NCBI RefSeq assembly: GCF_018476525.1
Contig: NZ_JAHCST010000030.1
Location: 1-64,000, forward strand
Source: Acrocarpospora catenulata
GTDB taxonomy: Bacteria > Actinomycetota > Actinomycetes > Streptosporangiales > Streptosporangiaceae
Reading direction: 5' to 3'
Length of the DNA stretch: 64,000 nucleotides
Numbering within the stretch: the first letter of the stretch is position 1; every line of letters starts with the position of its first letter. Positions 45,780-59,340 of this stretch are shown here, piece after piece. The translations under genes and the position numbers were made by a program. Under the pieces are notes generated by a model. It was given only the letters and a program-made list of their open reading frames with translations, did not search any database and was not told where the DNA came from.

Positions 45780-45827
45780 ATGCGTGCCGAGACCCTGCTT
45801 CTTATTGGGCCGCATCGAGCAGACTGA
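45780..45827 (+). CDS. leuS leader peptide with three leucine codons
   Basis: ATG 45780 opens a 15-codon frame, MRAETLLLIGPHRAD, ending at TGA 45825-45827. CTG CTT CTT at codons 6-8 give three leucines in a row; CTT is a rare codon in such GC-rich genomes. The frame ends inside the loop of a 12-base-pair hairpin and precedes a U-tract terminator and leuS. This is the classic layout of ribosome-mediated attenuation, where slow leucine decoding lets transcription continue into leucyl-tRNA synthetase. There is no Shine-Dalgarno; the message is probably leaderless. Confidence 0.8.
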   Translation: MRAETLLLIGPHRAD

Positions 45828-45878
45828 TTGCAGCCTCGATGCGGCCGCCCCTCGTGCATGGTGCCGGGGGGTTTTCTT
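45808..45878 (+). terminator. leuS transcription attenuator
   Basis: Stem 1 is perfect: GGCCGCATCGAG (45808-45819) with CTCGATGCGGCC (45835-45846). It is followed by a second GC-rich hairpin with CCCC (45848-45851) and a run of six G (45866-45871), then TTTTCTT (45872-45878). A ribosome paused on the Leu codons at 45795-45803 would cover the 5' arm of stem 1 and change the downstream fold. The exact antiterminator pairing was not resolved by eye. Confidence 0.72.
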
Positions 45879-45911
45879 ATGGGCGGGTGTCGATAAATCA
45901 GGAGATGGACC

Positions 45912-50762
<4,851 letters not shown>

Positions 50763-50816
50763 CGACGCGGGTCGCTGGACGTCCTGGGTTGTCCAGCGCC
50801 CCGTTTCACGGTGATA

Positions 50817-50851
50817 GCGGCCCTCGCTCTCCCGTCGAGAGCGAGGGCCGC
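50817..50851. terminator. Bidirectional terminator after the cellulase gene
   Basis: GCGGCCCTCGCTCTC (50817-50831), loop CCGTC, then the perfect complement (50837-50851). The 15-base-pair stem sits between convergent stops at 50762 and 50858. Confidence 0.85.
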
Positions 50852-50857
50852 TCGCCT

Positions 50858-51976
50858 TCAGTCGAGCACTCCCCTGATCCTGGTGAGAATCTCGTCCAGG
50901 ATCGGGCCCGAGGTGCCGAAGTTCAGGCGTGCGAAGGTGTCCGGGGCGCCGAAGAGCGGGCCAGGATTCAGGCGGACCTTCGCCTCCCGCTCCAGGAAGG
51001 TCGTCACGTCCGGGATGCCGAAATCCAGCCAGCCCAGGTAGGTGGCCTCCGGTATCAGGTACGTGACCTCGGGCGGCATGCGCGCCGCGATCATTTTGCG
51101 GTTGCGGTCCAGGACGGCCAGGACTTCGGCCAGCCAGTCGCCCCCGTGTCGCCAGGCCGCCACCGTGGCCTCCACCCCCAGGACCCCGGCGGCGCCGAAC
51201 AGGTGCGCGGGGTACGCGGCCAGCGCCGCACGCACCCCGGCGTGCCCCAGATGTGCGACGGCGCAGTGCACCCCGCCCATGTTGAACGCCTTGCTGGCCG
51301 AGGTCAGCGTGACCGTGCGCTCCGGCAGCAACGTCCCGAACGGGATATGCACGTTCCCGTCGAAGGCGAGATCGGCGTGGACCTCATCCGAGATCACGAT
51401 CAGATCATGCCGCTCCGCGAGCTCCGCCAGCCTTTCCAGCTCATCCCGGGTAAAACAATGCCCAGTCGGATTATGCGGATTAACCAGCAAAAGCACCTTG
51501 GCATTCTCCGTGCCCTCCGGCTCCGCGAACTCCCAACTCTCCCCGTTCGCGATCAAGGGCAACGGCACGGGAACCCGGTCCATCGTCCGGAGCGTATCCA
51601 GAAACGCGTTATATGCCGGTGTGTGTACCACCACCCCGTCCCCCGGCTCGGTCATCAGATGCAACACGATCTGAAGCGCCTGATTCAAATCGGTAAACGA
51701 CCGAACCAGCCCTGGATCCGCCCGGAACCCGTACCTTCCCTCCATCCTCTCCGCGAATGCCTCAGCCAGTGGCCCCACCGAAAAGTCATCCAGCCAGGAT
51801 GGATACCCCAAGTCCGTGTCGATCCGCCGCAACACCGCCTCTCTCACGGCGTCCGGCGGCGGAAAATCCATATCCGCCACCCAGGCGGGAATGACCCCCG
51901 GCCCGATCAGGGTCCACTTGAGCCCGTCCCGCCTCCGAGCCTCCTCCAACGACAACCCACCAAGCTCCACGCGCAT
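50858..51976 (-). CDS. MalY/PatB-type aminotransferase, cystathionine beta-lyase-like
   Basis: The 372-residue PLP enzyme is class I/II aminotransferase fold of the MalY/PatB branch: IPAWVADMDFPPPDAVREAV, VHTPAYNAFL, LLVNPHNPTGHCFTRDELER, VISDEVHADL (PLP-contacting Asp), the Schiff-base Lys in LTSASKAFNMGG and a late Arg (FARLNFGT). Members cleave cystathionine or cysteine S-conjugates to pyruvate, ammonia and a thiol. The exact substrate is unknown. It lies leftward, convergent with the cellulase, and 78 bases after the cupin gene's stop; it may or may not belong to that operon. Confidence 0.88.
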   Translation of the reverse strand: MRVELGGLSLEEARRRDGLKWTLIGPGVIPAWVADMDFPPPDAVREAVLRRIDTDLGYPSWLDDFSVGPLAEAFAERMEGRYGFRADPGLVRSFTDLNQALQIVLHLMTEPGDGVVVHTPAYNAFLDTLRTMDRVPVPLPLIANGESWEFAEPEGTENAKVLLLVNPHNPTGHCFTRDELERLAELAERHDLIVISDEVHADLAFDGNVHIPFGTLLPERTVTLTSASKAFNMGGVHCAVAHLGHAGVRAALAAYPAHLFGAAGVLGVEATVAAWRHGGDWLAEVLAVLDRNRKMIAARMPPEVTYLIPEATYLGWLDFGIPDVTTFLEREAKVRLNPGPLFGAPDTFARLNFGTSGPILDEILTRIRGVLD

Positions 51977-52054
51977 GCCATCACCCTATTTCCCCCCAAA
52001 CCCCCCACCGCGAGGGACCCCGAAGGGCACCGCCTGACCTTGGGAATCGGTCGT

Positions 52055-52459
52055 CTAGTCGCCGGAGAGATGCTCGACCGTCAGGAACTCGATCGGCCCG
52101 TCACCGACGTTGCACAGATCGTGCAGCAGGTATTCACCCGCTCCGAACGAGAAATGCCGCGTCTGGCCCGCGGTGTAGGCGACCTTCCGGGTGCCGCCGT
52201 CGTCGGTGTGCTGGATGGAGAGGCCGTCCCTGAGCGCCGTCCAGAAGTAGTCGTTGACGTGGCGGTGGGCGGGCAGCCGCTCACCAGGTGCCAGCTTGAT
52301 GTACCACACACGGACCCGGTCGGTGCTGGACAGCAGCATGCTGCCGACGGTGAGGTTGTGGGCGTTGTCGGCGAACTCCCGCCGCAGTTCCGCGCTCCAC
52401 CCCGCGAAGTTCTCAGCGATGATCTCGCCGGCCAGTTGCTCGTCCACAGGCACTGTCAC
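52055..52459 (-). CDS. Small cupin-domain protein
   Basis: The 134-residue protein is a single cupin barrel: YIKLAPGERLPAHRHVNDYF near residue 53-72 (metal-type His residues in AHRHVND) and YLLHDLCNVGDGPIEFLTVE in the second motif. Such small cupins are isomerases, dioxygenases or metabolite binders. The function is unknown. It lies 98 bases downstream of the LysR gene and in the same direction, so it may be the last gene of the catabolic unit that begins with the FAD monooxygenase at 58341. Confidence 0.72.
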   Translation of the reverse strand: MTVPVDEQLAGEIIAENFAGWSAELRREFADNAHNLTVGSMLLSSTDRVRVWYIKLAPGERLPAHRHVNDYFWTALRDGLSIQHTDDGGTRKVAYTAGQTRHFSFGAGEYLLHDLCNVGDGPIEFLTVEHLSGD

Positions 52460-52557
52460 CGGAAAACCCTCCGTTCAATTCCTTACACACAAGAAACTAG
52501 TACGACCCGATTCATGGGCACCATGACGAATAACCGCGATACGGCGATAGATTCCGC

Positions 52558-53439
52558 CTATCGCCCGGCGAGGACGTCCTTGAAACACTGGATGAACCCG
52601 TCCGCGAGTGACGTCTTCGGATTCATCGAGTAAACGAAAAGCTCACGCATGTACGGCTTCTCGAACGACCGGCAGAACCCTGACAGGTGTTCGGGCACAA
52701 CGTTGCTCGGCACGATCGTCGGTCCGAGCCCGGCGATCGCGAGATTGACCGCGACATCGGTCTGGCTGGTGAACACTGCGCCGCTCGGGTGGATGCCGTG
52801 CAGGGCGAAGATGGTGTCCATCACGATCGACAGGCCGTGCTCCTTGCGGAAGAGCACCCAGGGACGGCGGGCCAGCTCCGCCAGGTTCACGACCGGGGAC
52901 GCGAGCGCCTCGTCCCCGCCGGGCAGCACGATGACGAACTCCTCGGCGCCCAGCGGTTCGAGGTGGGCGAAGTCGGCGTCCGGCAGCGGGCCGATCGCGA
53001 AGTCGTGCAGGCCCATCGCGGTGGAGCGTTCAAGTTCGGTCGCGCTGCGGAACTCCTGCATCGTGGCCAGCGCGCCCGGTCGGTCGCTCCGCCATGCCGT
53101 GAGCGCCCGGGGCACCAGACCGGCCGCGATCGAGTGCACGGTCGCGAAGTGGATCTCGCCCGCGCTGCCCTCCAGGGCGAGCCGTGAGTGACGGACCGCC
53201 CGGTCGACGGACGCCAGGGTGGTCTTCGCCTCCCGCAGGAAGATGCGGCCCGCCGGGGTCAGCGACACCCCCCGCGCGTGGCGGTTGAGCAGGGCGCCGC
53301 CGATCTCGTGCTCCAGCATGCCGATCTGGGAGGACAGCGAGGGTTGCGCAACGTACAGCACCTCCGCCGCACGGCGGAAGGAGCCGATCTCGGCGACCGC
53401 GACGAAGTACTCCAGTTGCCGCAGGCTTACCCGGGCCAT
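52558..53439 (-). CDS. LysR-family transcriptional regulator
   Basis: The 293-residue protein has the LysR N-terminal winged helix (SLRQLEYFVAVAEIGSFRRA, VAQPSLSSQIGMLEHEIGGA). The two-lobed effector domain (about 90-293) has FVIVLPGGDEALASPVV and IAGLGPTIVPSNVVPEH. GGAGGGAGC precedes ATG 53439. Unlike most LysR genes it is co-directional with, and at the end of, the ABC-transporter and monooxygenase genes (52 bases after the permease stop). AT-rich dyads before the monooxygenase (58409-58447) are its likely binding sites. Confidence 0.9.
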   Translation of the reverse strand: MARVSLRQLEYFVAVAEIGSFRRAAEVLYVAQPSLSSQIGMLEHEIGGALLNRHARGVSLTPAGRIFLREAKTTLASVDRAVRHSRLALEGSAGEIHFATVHSIAAGLVPRALTAWRSDRPGALATMQEFRSATELERSTAMGLHDFAIGPLPDADFAHLEPLGAEEFVIVLPGGDEALASPVVNLAELARRPWVLFRKEHGLSIVMDTIFALHGIHPSGAVFTSQTDVAVNLAIAGLGPTIVPSNVVPEHLSGFCRSFEKPYMRELFVYSMNPKTSLADGFIQCFKDVLAGR

Positions 53440-53491
53440 CTCCGAGCTCCCTCCTTCCGCTGGCTCCCCATTACGCCTCCGACACCCGACA

Positions 53492-54574
53492 CTAGTCCGG
53501 CCGCCGCGGGCCGATCCGCCCGCGCCGCGCCAGGCGGGCGAGCTGCCCCGACGCGCCGACCGCGACGATGAGGGCGGCGCCGTTGAAGACGTCCTGAACC
53601 CAGGCGCTGACGCCGAGCTGCTGGAGCCCGGCGACGCACACGCCGACCAGGTAGACGCCGACGAAGGTGCCCCACGCGTTCACCCGTCCCGGCCGGATCG
53701 TGGTCGCTCCCAGGTACGCCCCGGCGTACGCGGGCAGCAGGAACGATGCCGCGATGTTGGTCTGGCCGCTGCCGAGCTGCGCGGTCACGATCACCCCGGC
53801 GAGCGCCGCGACGACACCCCCGGCCACGAAACTGCCGAAGGTGGCCCGATCGGTGTCGACCCCGCTGAGCCGGGCCGCCGTGACGTTCCCACCCGTGGCG
53901 ACCAGTCGCCGGCCGGTGGCCGTACGGTCGAGCACGAACCACATCAGTACGACGGCGGCCAGCGCGATCAGGAAGGGCGTGCCGACGCCCAGCACCCGGC
54001 CCTGCCCGAGGGACAGGAACCAGTCGGGGAACCCGAAGGTCACCCGCTGGCCGTCGACGAGCTGTTCCCGGGCGACGATCGTGCCGCTGGCGGCGATGCC
54101 GTTGGCACACCCGGCCAGGATGGTCCCGGTGCCGAGTGTGGCGATGAGCGAGTTGACCCCGAACCGCACCACCGCGAGCCCGTTCACGATTCCGATCAGC
54201 GCGCCGGCCGCCGACGCGACCACGATCGCGAGGTAGACCGACGCGCCCTGCACCAGCACGAGGTACGCCACGATCGCGTTGGCCACGCCGAAGGTGCCGG
54301 TCACCGAGAAGTCGAACTGGCCGACCAGGAGCGCGGGCAGCACCGCCAGGGCCAGGATCAGCGTGATCGCGTGGGTGCTCGCGATGGAGCCGACGTTCCC
54401 CGCGGTCAGGAACGTCGACGGGCTGAGCGTCCCGAACACCAGGACGGACAGCAGCAGGATCAGGACGAGCCCGTACCGCGATGCGATGTTCATCGCGACG
54501 CCGGCCGCCCGGTCGGGCTCCCGGCGGGTCGAGCGTCCCGGCCGCACGTTCGGTGCGGCGTTCGTGCCGGTCAT
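53492..54574 (-). CDS. CUT2-type (RbsC-like) ABC transporter permease
   Basis: The 360-residue membrane protein has about nine helices. It shows the family hallmark TFGVANAIVAYLVLVQGASV and LGTGTILAGCANGIAASGTI, plus SGVDTDRATFGSFVAGGVVA, the EAA-like coupling region. RbsC-type permeases form homodimers that import pentoses, galactofuranose, autoinducer-2 or other small polar compounds. The start ATG overlaps the stop of the ATPase gene (ATGA), so the two are coupled. The solute is unknown, but its partner genes suggest the substrate of an FAD hydroxylase. Confidence 0.9.
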   Translation of the reverse strand: MTGTNAAPNVRPGRSTRREPDRAAGVAMNIASRYGLVLILLLSVLVFGTLSPSTFLTAGNVGSIASTHAITLILALAVLPALLVGQFDFSVTGTFGVANAIVAYLVLVQGASVYLAIVVASAAGALIGIVNGLAVVRFGVNSLIATLGTGTILAGCANGIAASGTIVAREQLVDGQRVTFGFPDWFLSLGQGRVLGVGTPFLIALAAVVLMWFVLDRTATGRRLVATGGNVTAARLSGVDTDRATFGSFVAGGVVAALAGVIVTAQLGSGQTNIAASFLLPAYAGAYLGATTIRPGRVNAWGTFVGVYLVGVCVAGLQQLGVSAWVQDVFNGAALIVAVGASGQLARLARRGRIGPRRPD

Positions 54575-56055
54575 CGCCGCACGCCCATGGCCGCCCCGGC
54601 GACGGCGCTCTCGGTGATGTCACTTCCGGCGATCGTCTGGACGACACGTCCGTCGGCGAACACGAGCACCCGGTCCGCGAGCATCTCCACCTCCTCGTAG
54701 TCGGAGCTGACCAGCAGCACCGCCATGCCGCCCGCGCAGCGGGCCCTGACGACGTCGTAGAACTCGGCGCGCGCGCCGACGTCGACACCCGACGTCGGCT
54801 CGTGCAGCACGAGGATCCGGGGGTCGGCCTGCTCAGCCCGCGCGATGACCACCTTCTGCGCGTTCCCGCCGCTGAGCGACCCCACGGGTGCGGTCTCGTC
54901 CGGCGGTGAGATCGCGAACCTCGTGACGGCCGCCCTGGCGACCGCCTGCTCCCGCGCGCGGCGGGTGATCCAGCTACGCGCGTGCGTGAACCGGGGGTTG
55001 AGCAGCACGTTCTCTGTGATCGACAACCCCCGGGCGAGGGTCTGGCCGCGGTCGCCCGAGATGTGGGCGATCCCTGCCGCGAGCGCCTCGGCGGGGGAGC
55101 GCAGCGGGACGGGCCGCCCCGCCACCGTGATCTCGCCGGCCCCGGCGACCAGGCCGAACAGCCGCTCGGCGACCTCGTCCTGGCCAGTACCGCGCAGGCC
55201 GGTGAGTGCCAGGATCTCGCCGGGGCGAACCTCGAACGTAACGTCCCGGACGAGAGCCGTGGTCAGGCCGGTGACCTGGAGCACGGGTTCGGCGGCGGCG
55301 ACCGGCGAACCCCGCCCGGCCGGGGCCGCCGCTGCCCGGGTCCCGGTGACCAGCTGCGCGAGCTCGCGCTCGTCGAGGGAAGCCGGGTCGAGCTGCGCGC
55401 GGGTGACGCCGTCCCGGACCACGGTTACCCGGTCGCAGTACTGGAAGACCTCCTTGAGGCGGTGGGTCACGTACACGATCCCGACGCCACGCGCCGCGAA
55501 GGCCCGGACGATCTCCCAGAGGCGGGCCACGTCACTGGCGGGCAGGTTGGCCGTCGGCTCGTCGAGCACGAGCACCCGGGCGGGAGTGCGCACCGCCCGC
55601 GCGATGGCGACCATCGCGCGGTCCGCCGTGGACAGGGTCGAGACCACCGCTGACGGATCGATGGCCACGCCGAGCTCCTCCAACGCGGAGCGTGCGGTGG
55701 CCCGCAACGCGCGGTCGTTCACCACGCCGAACCGGCCGGGGAAACCAGCGATGAGGCCGAAATTCTCCGCGACCGTCATCGTCGGCACCAGGCCCGCGTC
55801 CTGGTGGATGAAGGACAGGAGCGAGCGCGCGGCCCCGTCGAGGGGCCGGCCCGCGATGATGATGCTGCCGCCGTCGGCGTCGTGGATCCCGGCGAGGATT
55901 TTGATGAACGTGGACTTACCCGCGCCGTTCCCGCCGATCAAAGCGTGGATCTCGCCGGCCTTCAGCCGGAAGTCCAGGCCTTTGAGCGCGCGGGTCGCCC
56001 CGAACGCCTTCTCCACCCCCGCCGCCTCAAGCAGCGCCGTGCCGTCGGTCACCAT
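54571..56055 (-). CDS. CUT2-type (RbsA-like) ABC transporter ATPase
   Basis: The 494-residue protein has two ABC domains in tandem. The first has Walker A GGNGAGKST near residue 41 (FRLKAGEIHALIGG), the signature region LSTADRAMVAIARAV and Walker B VLVLDEPTANLP. The second has a degenerate Walker A (LTGLRGTGQDEVAE), the signature SLSGGNAQKVVIARA and ILVLHEPTSGVDV. Such asymmetry, with only the first site fully catalytic, is normal for the RbsA/MglA family. ATG 56055 lies three bases after the substrate-binding protein's stop (TGACCATGG). Confidence 0.92.
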   Translation of the reverse strand: MVTDGTALLEAAGVEKAFGATRALKGLDFRLKAGEIHALIGGNGAGKSTFIKILAGIHDADGGSIIIAGRPLDGAARSLLSFIHQDAGLVPTMTVAENFGLIAGFPGRFGVVNDRALRATARSALEELGVAIDPSAVVSTLSTADRAMVAIARAVRTPARVLVLDEPTANLPASDVARLWEIVRAFAARGVGIVYVTHRLKEVFQYCDRVTVVRDGVTRAQLDPASLDERELAQLVTGTRAAAAPAGRGSPVAAAEPVLQVTGLTTALVRDVTFEVRPGEILALTGLRGTGQDEVAERLFGLVAGAGEITVAGRPVPLRSPAEALAAGIAHISGDRGQTLARGLSITENVLLNPRFTHARSWITRRAREQAVARAAVTRFAISPPDETAPVGSLSGGNAQKVVIARAEQADPRILVLHEPTSGVDVGARAEFYDVVRARCAGGMAVLLVSSDYEEVEMLADRVLVFADGRVVQTIAGSDITESAVAGAAMGVRR

Positions 56056-56057
56056 GG

Positions 56058-57170
56058 TCAGCCGACGCCCCACAGCCGCTTGTACTCCGCCGCGAAGTCG
56101 AGCTTCACCAGGCTGCTCGCGTCCACGACGTCCCCGCAGTTCTGCTGCGACATCAGGAACGCCGGGATCCGCACGTCGTCGAGCGCCGCCCCGCCGGAGA
56201 ACACCCGGTTGAGCTGGTCGACCGCCGCCCAGCCGAGCCAGGGCAGGTTGAACGCGGCGACCGCGTGCACCTGGCCCTTCTTGCATCCCTCGGTCAGCAG
56301 CGCGTCACCGTCGTAGGCGGCGACCTTGAGGTCACTGCGGTTGAGCGCCCGGATCGCCGGTCCGGCCTGGCCCCACGCGCCGCCGTAGGGGAGCACGAGG
56401 TACTGCATCCGGTTGCCGTACCGCTGGTTGAGCGCGCCGATCAGCGAGCCCATCTTCGGGGAGAGTGAGTCGGCGAAGGAGATCTCGGCGACCTCCAGGA
56501 CCGTGCATCCCTGACACTTGGCCAGCTCTTCCGCGAGGGTGTGCTGGGTGAGCGTGAGCTCGGGCATGTTCGGCGTGTCGACGATGACGACGTTGGCCGT
56601 GCCGCCGCTGTCCTTGACGATCCAGTCGGCGAGGAGCTTGCCGTACCCGACCATCGGGTAGGCGGCGTACCCCGCGATGAGCGGGGTGTCCTCGATCGAC
56701 GACGACGCGCTGATGACCGGAACCCCGGCCTTCTTCGCCGCCTGGAGGGCGGTGGGCACGGAGGACGGCTCGATGCACATGGTGATGATGCCGTCGGTGC
56801 CCGAGTTCACCGCGCCCTCGATCGCCGACACCTGGACCGTGGGGGAGGACTTCCCGTCGATGATCGAGGTGGTCCAGCCGAGGGCCTTGGCCGCCTGGGA
56901 GACCCCCTCGGCCATGTCCTGTACGGCGGGCGAGGCGCTCGTGCAGTTCACGACCGTGATGTTCTTGCCGCGTACGCTGGCCGGAGCGGAGTCCGGGCCG
57001 GACCACCTGGCCGGGGGGTCCCAGGTCAGCGCGGAATCCGCGGCGCCCGTCCGGACGGGCCGGCTGGGCTCGGCGGCGACCATCCGGGTCGTGTCCGAGC
57101 AGCCGGCCAGGAGTGCGGTGACGGCGAGCGCCGCCACAATGGATGAGACACCGCGTATTCCTGAAGGCAT
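56058..57170 (-). CDS. Substrate-binding lipoprotein of the CUT2-type transporter
   Basis: The 370-residue protein has a lipoprotein signal (AVTALLAGC, lipobox LAGC) and a periplasmic-binding-protein type I fold. KNITVVNCTSASPAVQDMAE opens the first lobe, TDGIITMCIEPSSVPTALQA shows the recurring Ile/Val strand, and VAAYDGDALLTEGCKKGQVH is in the hinge/second lobe. It captures the solute outside the membrane and hands it to the permease. Four to five cysteines in the mature part are more than usual. ATG 57170 has AAGGAGGGCCAG upstream, a better site than the in-frame start at 57218. Confidence 0.9.
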   Translation of the reverse strand: MPSGIRGVSSIVAALAVTALLAGCSDTTRMVAAEPSRPVRTGAADSALTWDPPARWSGPDSAPASVRGKNITVVNCTSASPAVQDMAEGVSQAAKALGWTTSIIDGKSSPTVQVSAIEGAVNSGTDGIITMCIEPSSVPTALQAAKKAGVPVISASSSIEDTPLIAGYAAYPMVGYGKLLADWIVKDSGGTANVVIVDTPNMPELTLTQHTLAEELAKCQGCTVLEVAEISFADSLSPKMGSLIGALNQRYGNRMQYLVLPYGGAWGQAGPAIRALNRSDLKVAAYDGDALLTEGCKKGQVHAVAAFNLPWLGWAAVDQLNRVFSGGAALDDVRIPAFLMSQQNCGDVVDASSLVKLDFAAEYKRLWGVG

Positions 57171-57207
57171 CTGGCCCTCCTTTGTTGCATTTCTTGCAGA
57201 TGTCCGG

Positions 57208-58341
57208 CTAGGCGGCACGCGCGAGCCAGTCGAAGGCGTCGACGTAGATCTGGGACTGTCCCGACCAGATGTCGAGACTCGGCCCCTGGCAGTACACGGT
57301 CCACGAGTCGTTGACCACCCGCTCGACCCGTGGCAGGCGGCGGTGCGTGTAGGCGCCCAGGAGTTCTGGCAAATCCTCGGTGGTGGCGTGGGCGAGCATC
57401 TCGGTCAGCACCGCGGCGTCCTCGATCGCCATACCTCCGCCACCCGAGAGGTTCGGCGGCATCGCGTGCGCGGCGTCACCGACCAGCAGCAGCCGGCCCC
57501 GGTGGGGGTTGGCGACCACGTAGCACTGGACCTCGCGGTAGTTCATCGGCACGGCCGGATCGGCGACCAGCGCGCGCATGTGCTCCGTCTGCGGCGCGGA
57601 GTACCGGCCGAGGACGGCCACGGCCTCCTCGCGCGCCGCCGTGGTCTCCAACCGGCCGCGCGATTTGCCGACGTAGATTCCGGCGTAGACGTAGCCGCTG
57701 CCCGCCGGGTACATGTAGACGATCCCGTCATCGCCCCGGAACGCGTAGCCGTGCCCGATGAGTTCGGAGGCCGGCAACAGCGTCCGGAAGAAGCCACCGT
57801 CGGCGGTCTCCCCGCGCAGGTGCGGATCGATGTACTGGCGGCGCACCGCCGAGTTCGTGCCGTCGGCGCCCACGACGAAGTCGAATCGGCCGTACGACCC
57901 GTCGGTGAAGTTGACCTCCACGGCGTCATCCGACTGGACCATGTCGACGAAGGTGAGGTTGTAGCGCACCTCCACGCCCCTGGCGGCGGCCTCCTCGCGC
58001 AGCACGCGGGCGAGCGCCGGTCGGGCCATGATGAATTCGGCCGGCAGGTCGGCCGCCTGGATGTGGAGGTTCTTCGTGATGTCCACGACGGTGCCGTCCG
58101 ACTCGCACAGGTGCACGACCTTGTTGTCGAAGCCGATGCGCGCCACCTGCTCGCGCAGGCCGAGCGTCTCGAGGGCGCGGAACGCGTAGGGCCAGAAGCC
58201 CAGACCGGACCCTCCGGGGGAGCCGTTGCCGATCTCGACCACCCGGACGGACCATCCCGTCGAGGCCAGCCCACAGGCGAGACTCAGACCGGCGATTCCG
58301 CCACCCACGACCAGCACGCGCCCGCGTCCCGTTCGATCCAC
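57208..58341 (-). CDS. FAD-dependent monooxygenase, first gene of the ABC operon
   Basis: The 377-residue protein has the FAD site GRVLVVGGGIAGLSLACGLA at the N-terminus, GSGLGFWPYAFRALETLGL (a substrate-side segment typical of class A hydroxylases), VVGADGTNSAVRRQYI, and LLVGDAAHAMPPNLSGGGGM near residue 285. It would use NAD(P)H and O2 to hydroxylate a small, possibly cyclic compound imported by the ABC transporter 37 bases downstream. GAGAGGAGCGGATAC precedes GTG 58341. This order (enzyme, transporter, LysR, cupin) reads as a catabolic operon. The substrate cannot be named. Confidence 0.87.
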   Translation of the reverse strand: MDRTGRGRVLVVGGGIAGLSLACGLASTGWSVRVVEIGNGSPGGSGLGFWPYAFRALETLGLREQVARIGFDNKVVHLCESDGTVVDITKNLHIQAADLPAEFIMARPALARVLREEAAARGVEVRYNLTFVDMVQSDDAVEVNFTDGSYGRFDFVVGADGTNSAVRRQYIDPHLRGETADGGFFRTLLPASELIGHGYAFRGDDGIVYMYPAGSGYVYAGIYVGKSRGRLETTAAREEAVAVLGRYSAPQTEHMRALVADPAVPMNYREVQCYVVANPHRGRLLLVGDAAHAMPPNLSGGGGMAIEDAAVLTEMLAHATTEDLPELLGAYTHRRLPRVERVVNDSWTVYCQGPSLDIWSGQSQIYVDAFDWLARAA

Positions 58342-58408
58342 GTATCCGCTCCTCTCACCCGGGTGACTTGGTGCGGCTACGAAACCAGACCCACAGGCGA
58401 TCGGACAA

Positions 58409-58447
58409 ATATGCATATATGCCATATAGCGATAGAAAGAAGCTATA
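58409..58447. promoter_or_regulatory. AT-rich dyads upstream of the ABC/monooxygenase operon
   Basis: Three nested symmetric elements stand out from the GC-rich background: ATATGCATAT (58409-58418), ATATG-C-CATAT (58417-58427) and TATAGC-N11-GCTATA (58425-58447). The last has LysR-like T-N11-A spacing. They lie 68-106 bases before GTG 58341 and are the probable promoter/operator of the operon. Confidence 0.6.
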
Positions 58448-58487
58448 CGTCACTCAACGTCAGACGGCGCCGACCACGGATACGAAA

Positions 58488-58513
58488 AAGCCCCGGCTGG
58501 GGGGCCGGGGCTT
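58488..58513 (-). terminator. lexA terminator
   Basis: On the minus strand AAGCCCCGGC pairs with GCCGGGGCTT across a six-base loop and is followed by a run of five T. It lies 25 bases beyond the lexA stop: a textbook intrinsic terminator. Confidence 0.88.
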
Positions 58514-58537
58514 GCAGCGGATTTGTCGCTGTCGCTG

Positions 58538-59257
58538 CTAGAGCTTGCGGAGGACGGCCGTTACCTTGCCCAGGACGGTGGCCTCGTCGCCGGGGATGGG
58601 CTCGTAGTTGGGGTTGTGGGGGACGAGCCAGACGTGGTTGTCCTTGCGCTTGAAGGTCTTGACGGTGGCTTCGCCGTCGATCATGGCGGCCACGATGTCG
58701 CCGTTGTCGGCCACGGGCTGCTGGCGGACGACGACCCAGTCGCCGTCGGCGATGGCCGCGTCGATCATGGAGTCGCCGGAGACCTGGAGGAGGAAGAGGG
58801 TGCCCTCGCCGACCAGTTGCTTGGGCAGGGCGAAGACGTCTTCGATGCTCTGCTCGGCCAGGATGGGCCCACCGGCGGCGATGCGGCCGACCAGGGGGAC
58901 GTAGGCCGCCGTGGGGCGGTTGAAGCCGGAGTCTTCCTCGTTGGCGTCGGGGTCCACCCAGAGGACGGGCTCGCCGGGCAGCCGGACCTCGAGGGCGCGC
59001 GGGCGGTGCGGGTCGCGGCGCAGGTAGCCCTTGCGCTGCAGGGCGGTGAGCTGGTGGGACACGCTTGAGGTGCTGGTCAGCTGAACCGCCTCGCCGATCT
59101 CGCGCATGGACGGCGGATAGCCGCGCTGCTGCACCGAGTCGCGGATCACCTCAAGGATCTTTCGCTGCCGTGGGGTGAGGCCCAGCGAGTCGCGCCGACG
59201 AACCGCCAGGTCGCTCACGCTCTCGTCGTGCTGGTTCACCAGACCATCGCTGTTCAC
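58538..59257 (-). CDS. lexA: SOS repressor LexA
   Basis: The 239-residue protein has an N-terminal winged helix ([20 protein letters not shown], with [14 protein letters not shown]), the scissile Ala128-Gly129 in [10 protein letters not shown], the catalytic Ser163 ([11 protein letters not shown]) and Lys200 (ATVKTF). RecA-stimulated self-cleavage derepresses DNA repair genes. The start is GTG 59257 with GGGAGGTGCCCGG upstream. A near-consensus SOS box at 59325 lies 68 bases before it and is shared with the divergent LysM gene, so LexA should autoregulate. Confidence 0.96.
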   Translation of the reverse strand: MNSDGLVNQHDESVSDLAVRRRDSLGLTPRQRKILEVIRDSVQQRGYPPSMREIGEAVQLTSTSSVSHQLTALQRKGYLRRDPHRPRALEVRLPGEPVLWVDPDANEEDSGFNRPTAAYVPLVGRIAAGGPILAEQSIEDVFALPKQLVGEGTLFLLQVSGDSMIDAAIADGDWVVVRQQPVADNGDIVAAMIDGEATVKTFKRKDNHVWLVPHNPNYEPIPGDEATVLGKVTAVLRKL

Positions 59258-59324
59258 CCGGGCACCTCCCAATCCGTGTTCCCAAAGTCGCTCAGAGCGA
59301 CCGTACCGCGATTCAAGATCAATA

Positions 59325-59340
59325 TCAAACAATTGTTCGA
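59325..59340. promoter_or_regulatory. SOS (LexA) box
   Basis: TCAAAC-AATT-GTTCGA matches the Gram-positive/actinobacterial SOS box TCGAAC-N4-GTTCGA with a single mismatch. It lies in the lexA/LysM divergent region. Confidence 0.85.

Noticed and set aside
45735-45911. T-box riboswitch before leuS
   Set aside because: No T-box consensus sequence or specifier loop was found; the leader-peptide model explains all visible structure.
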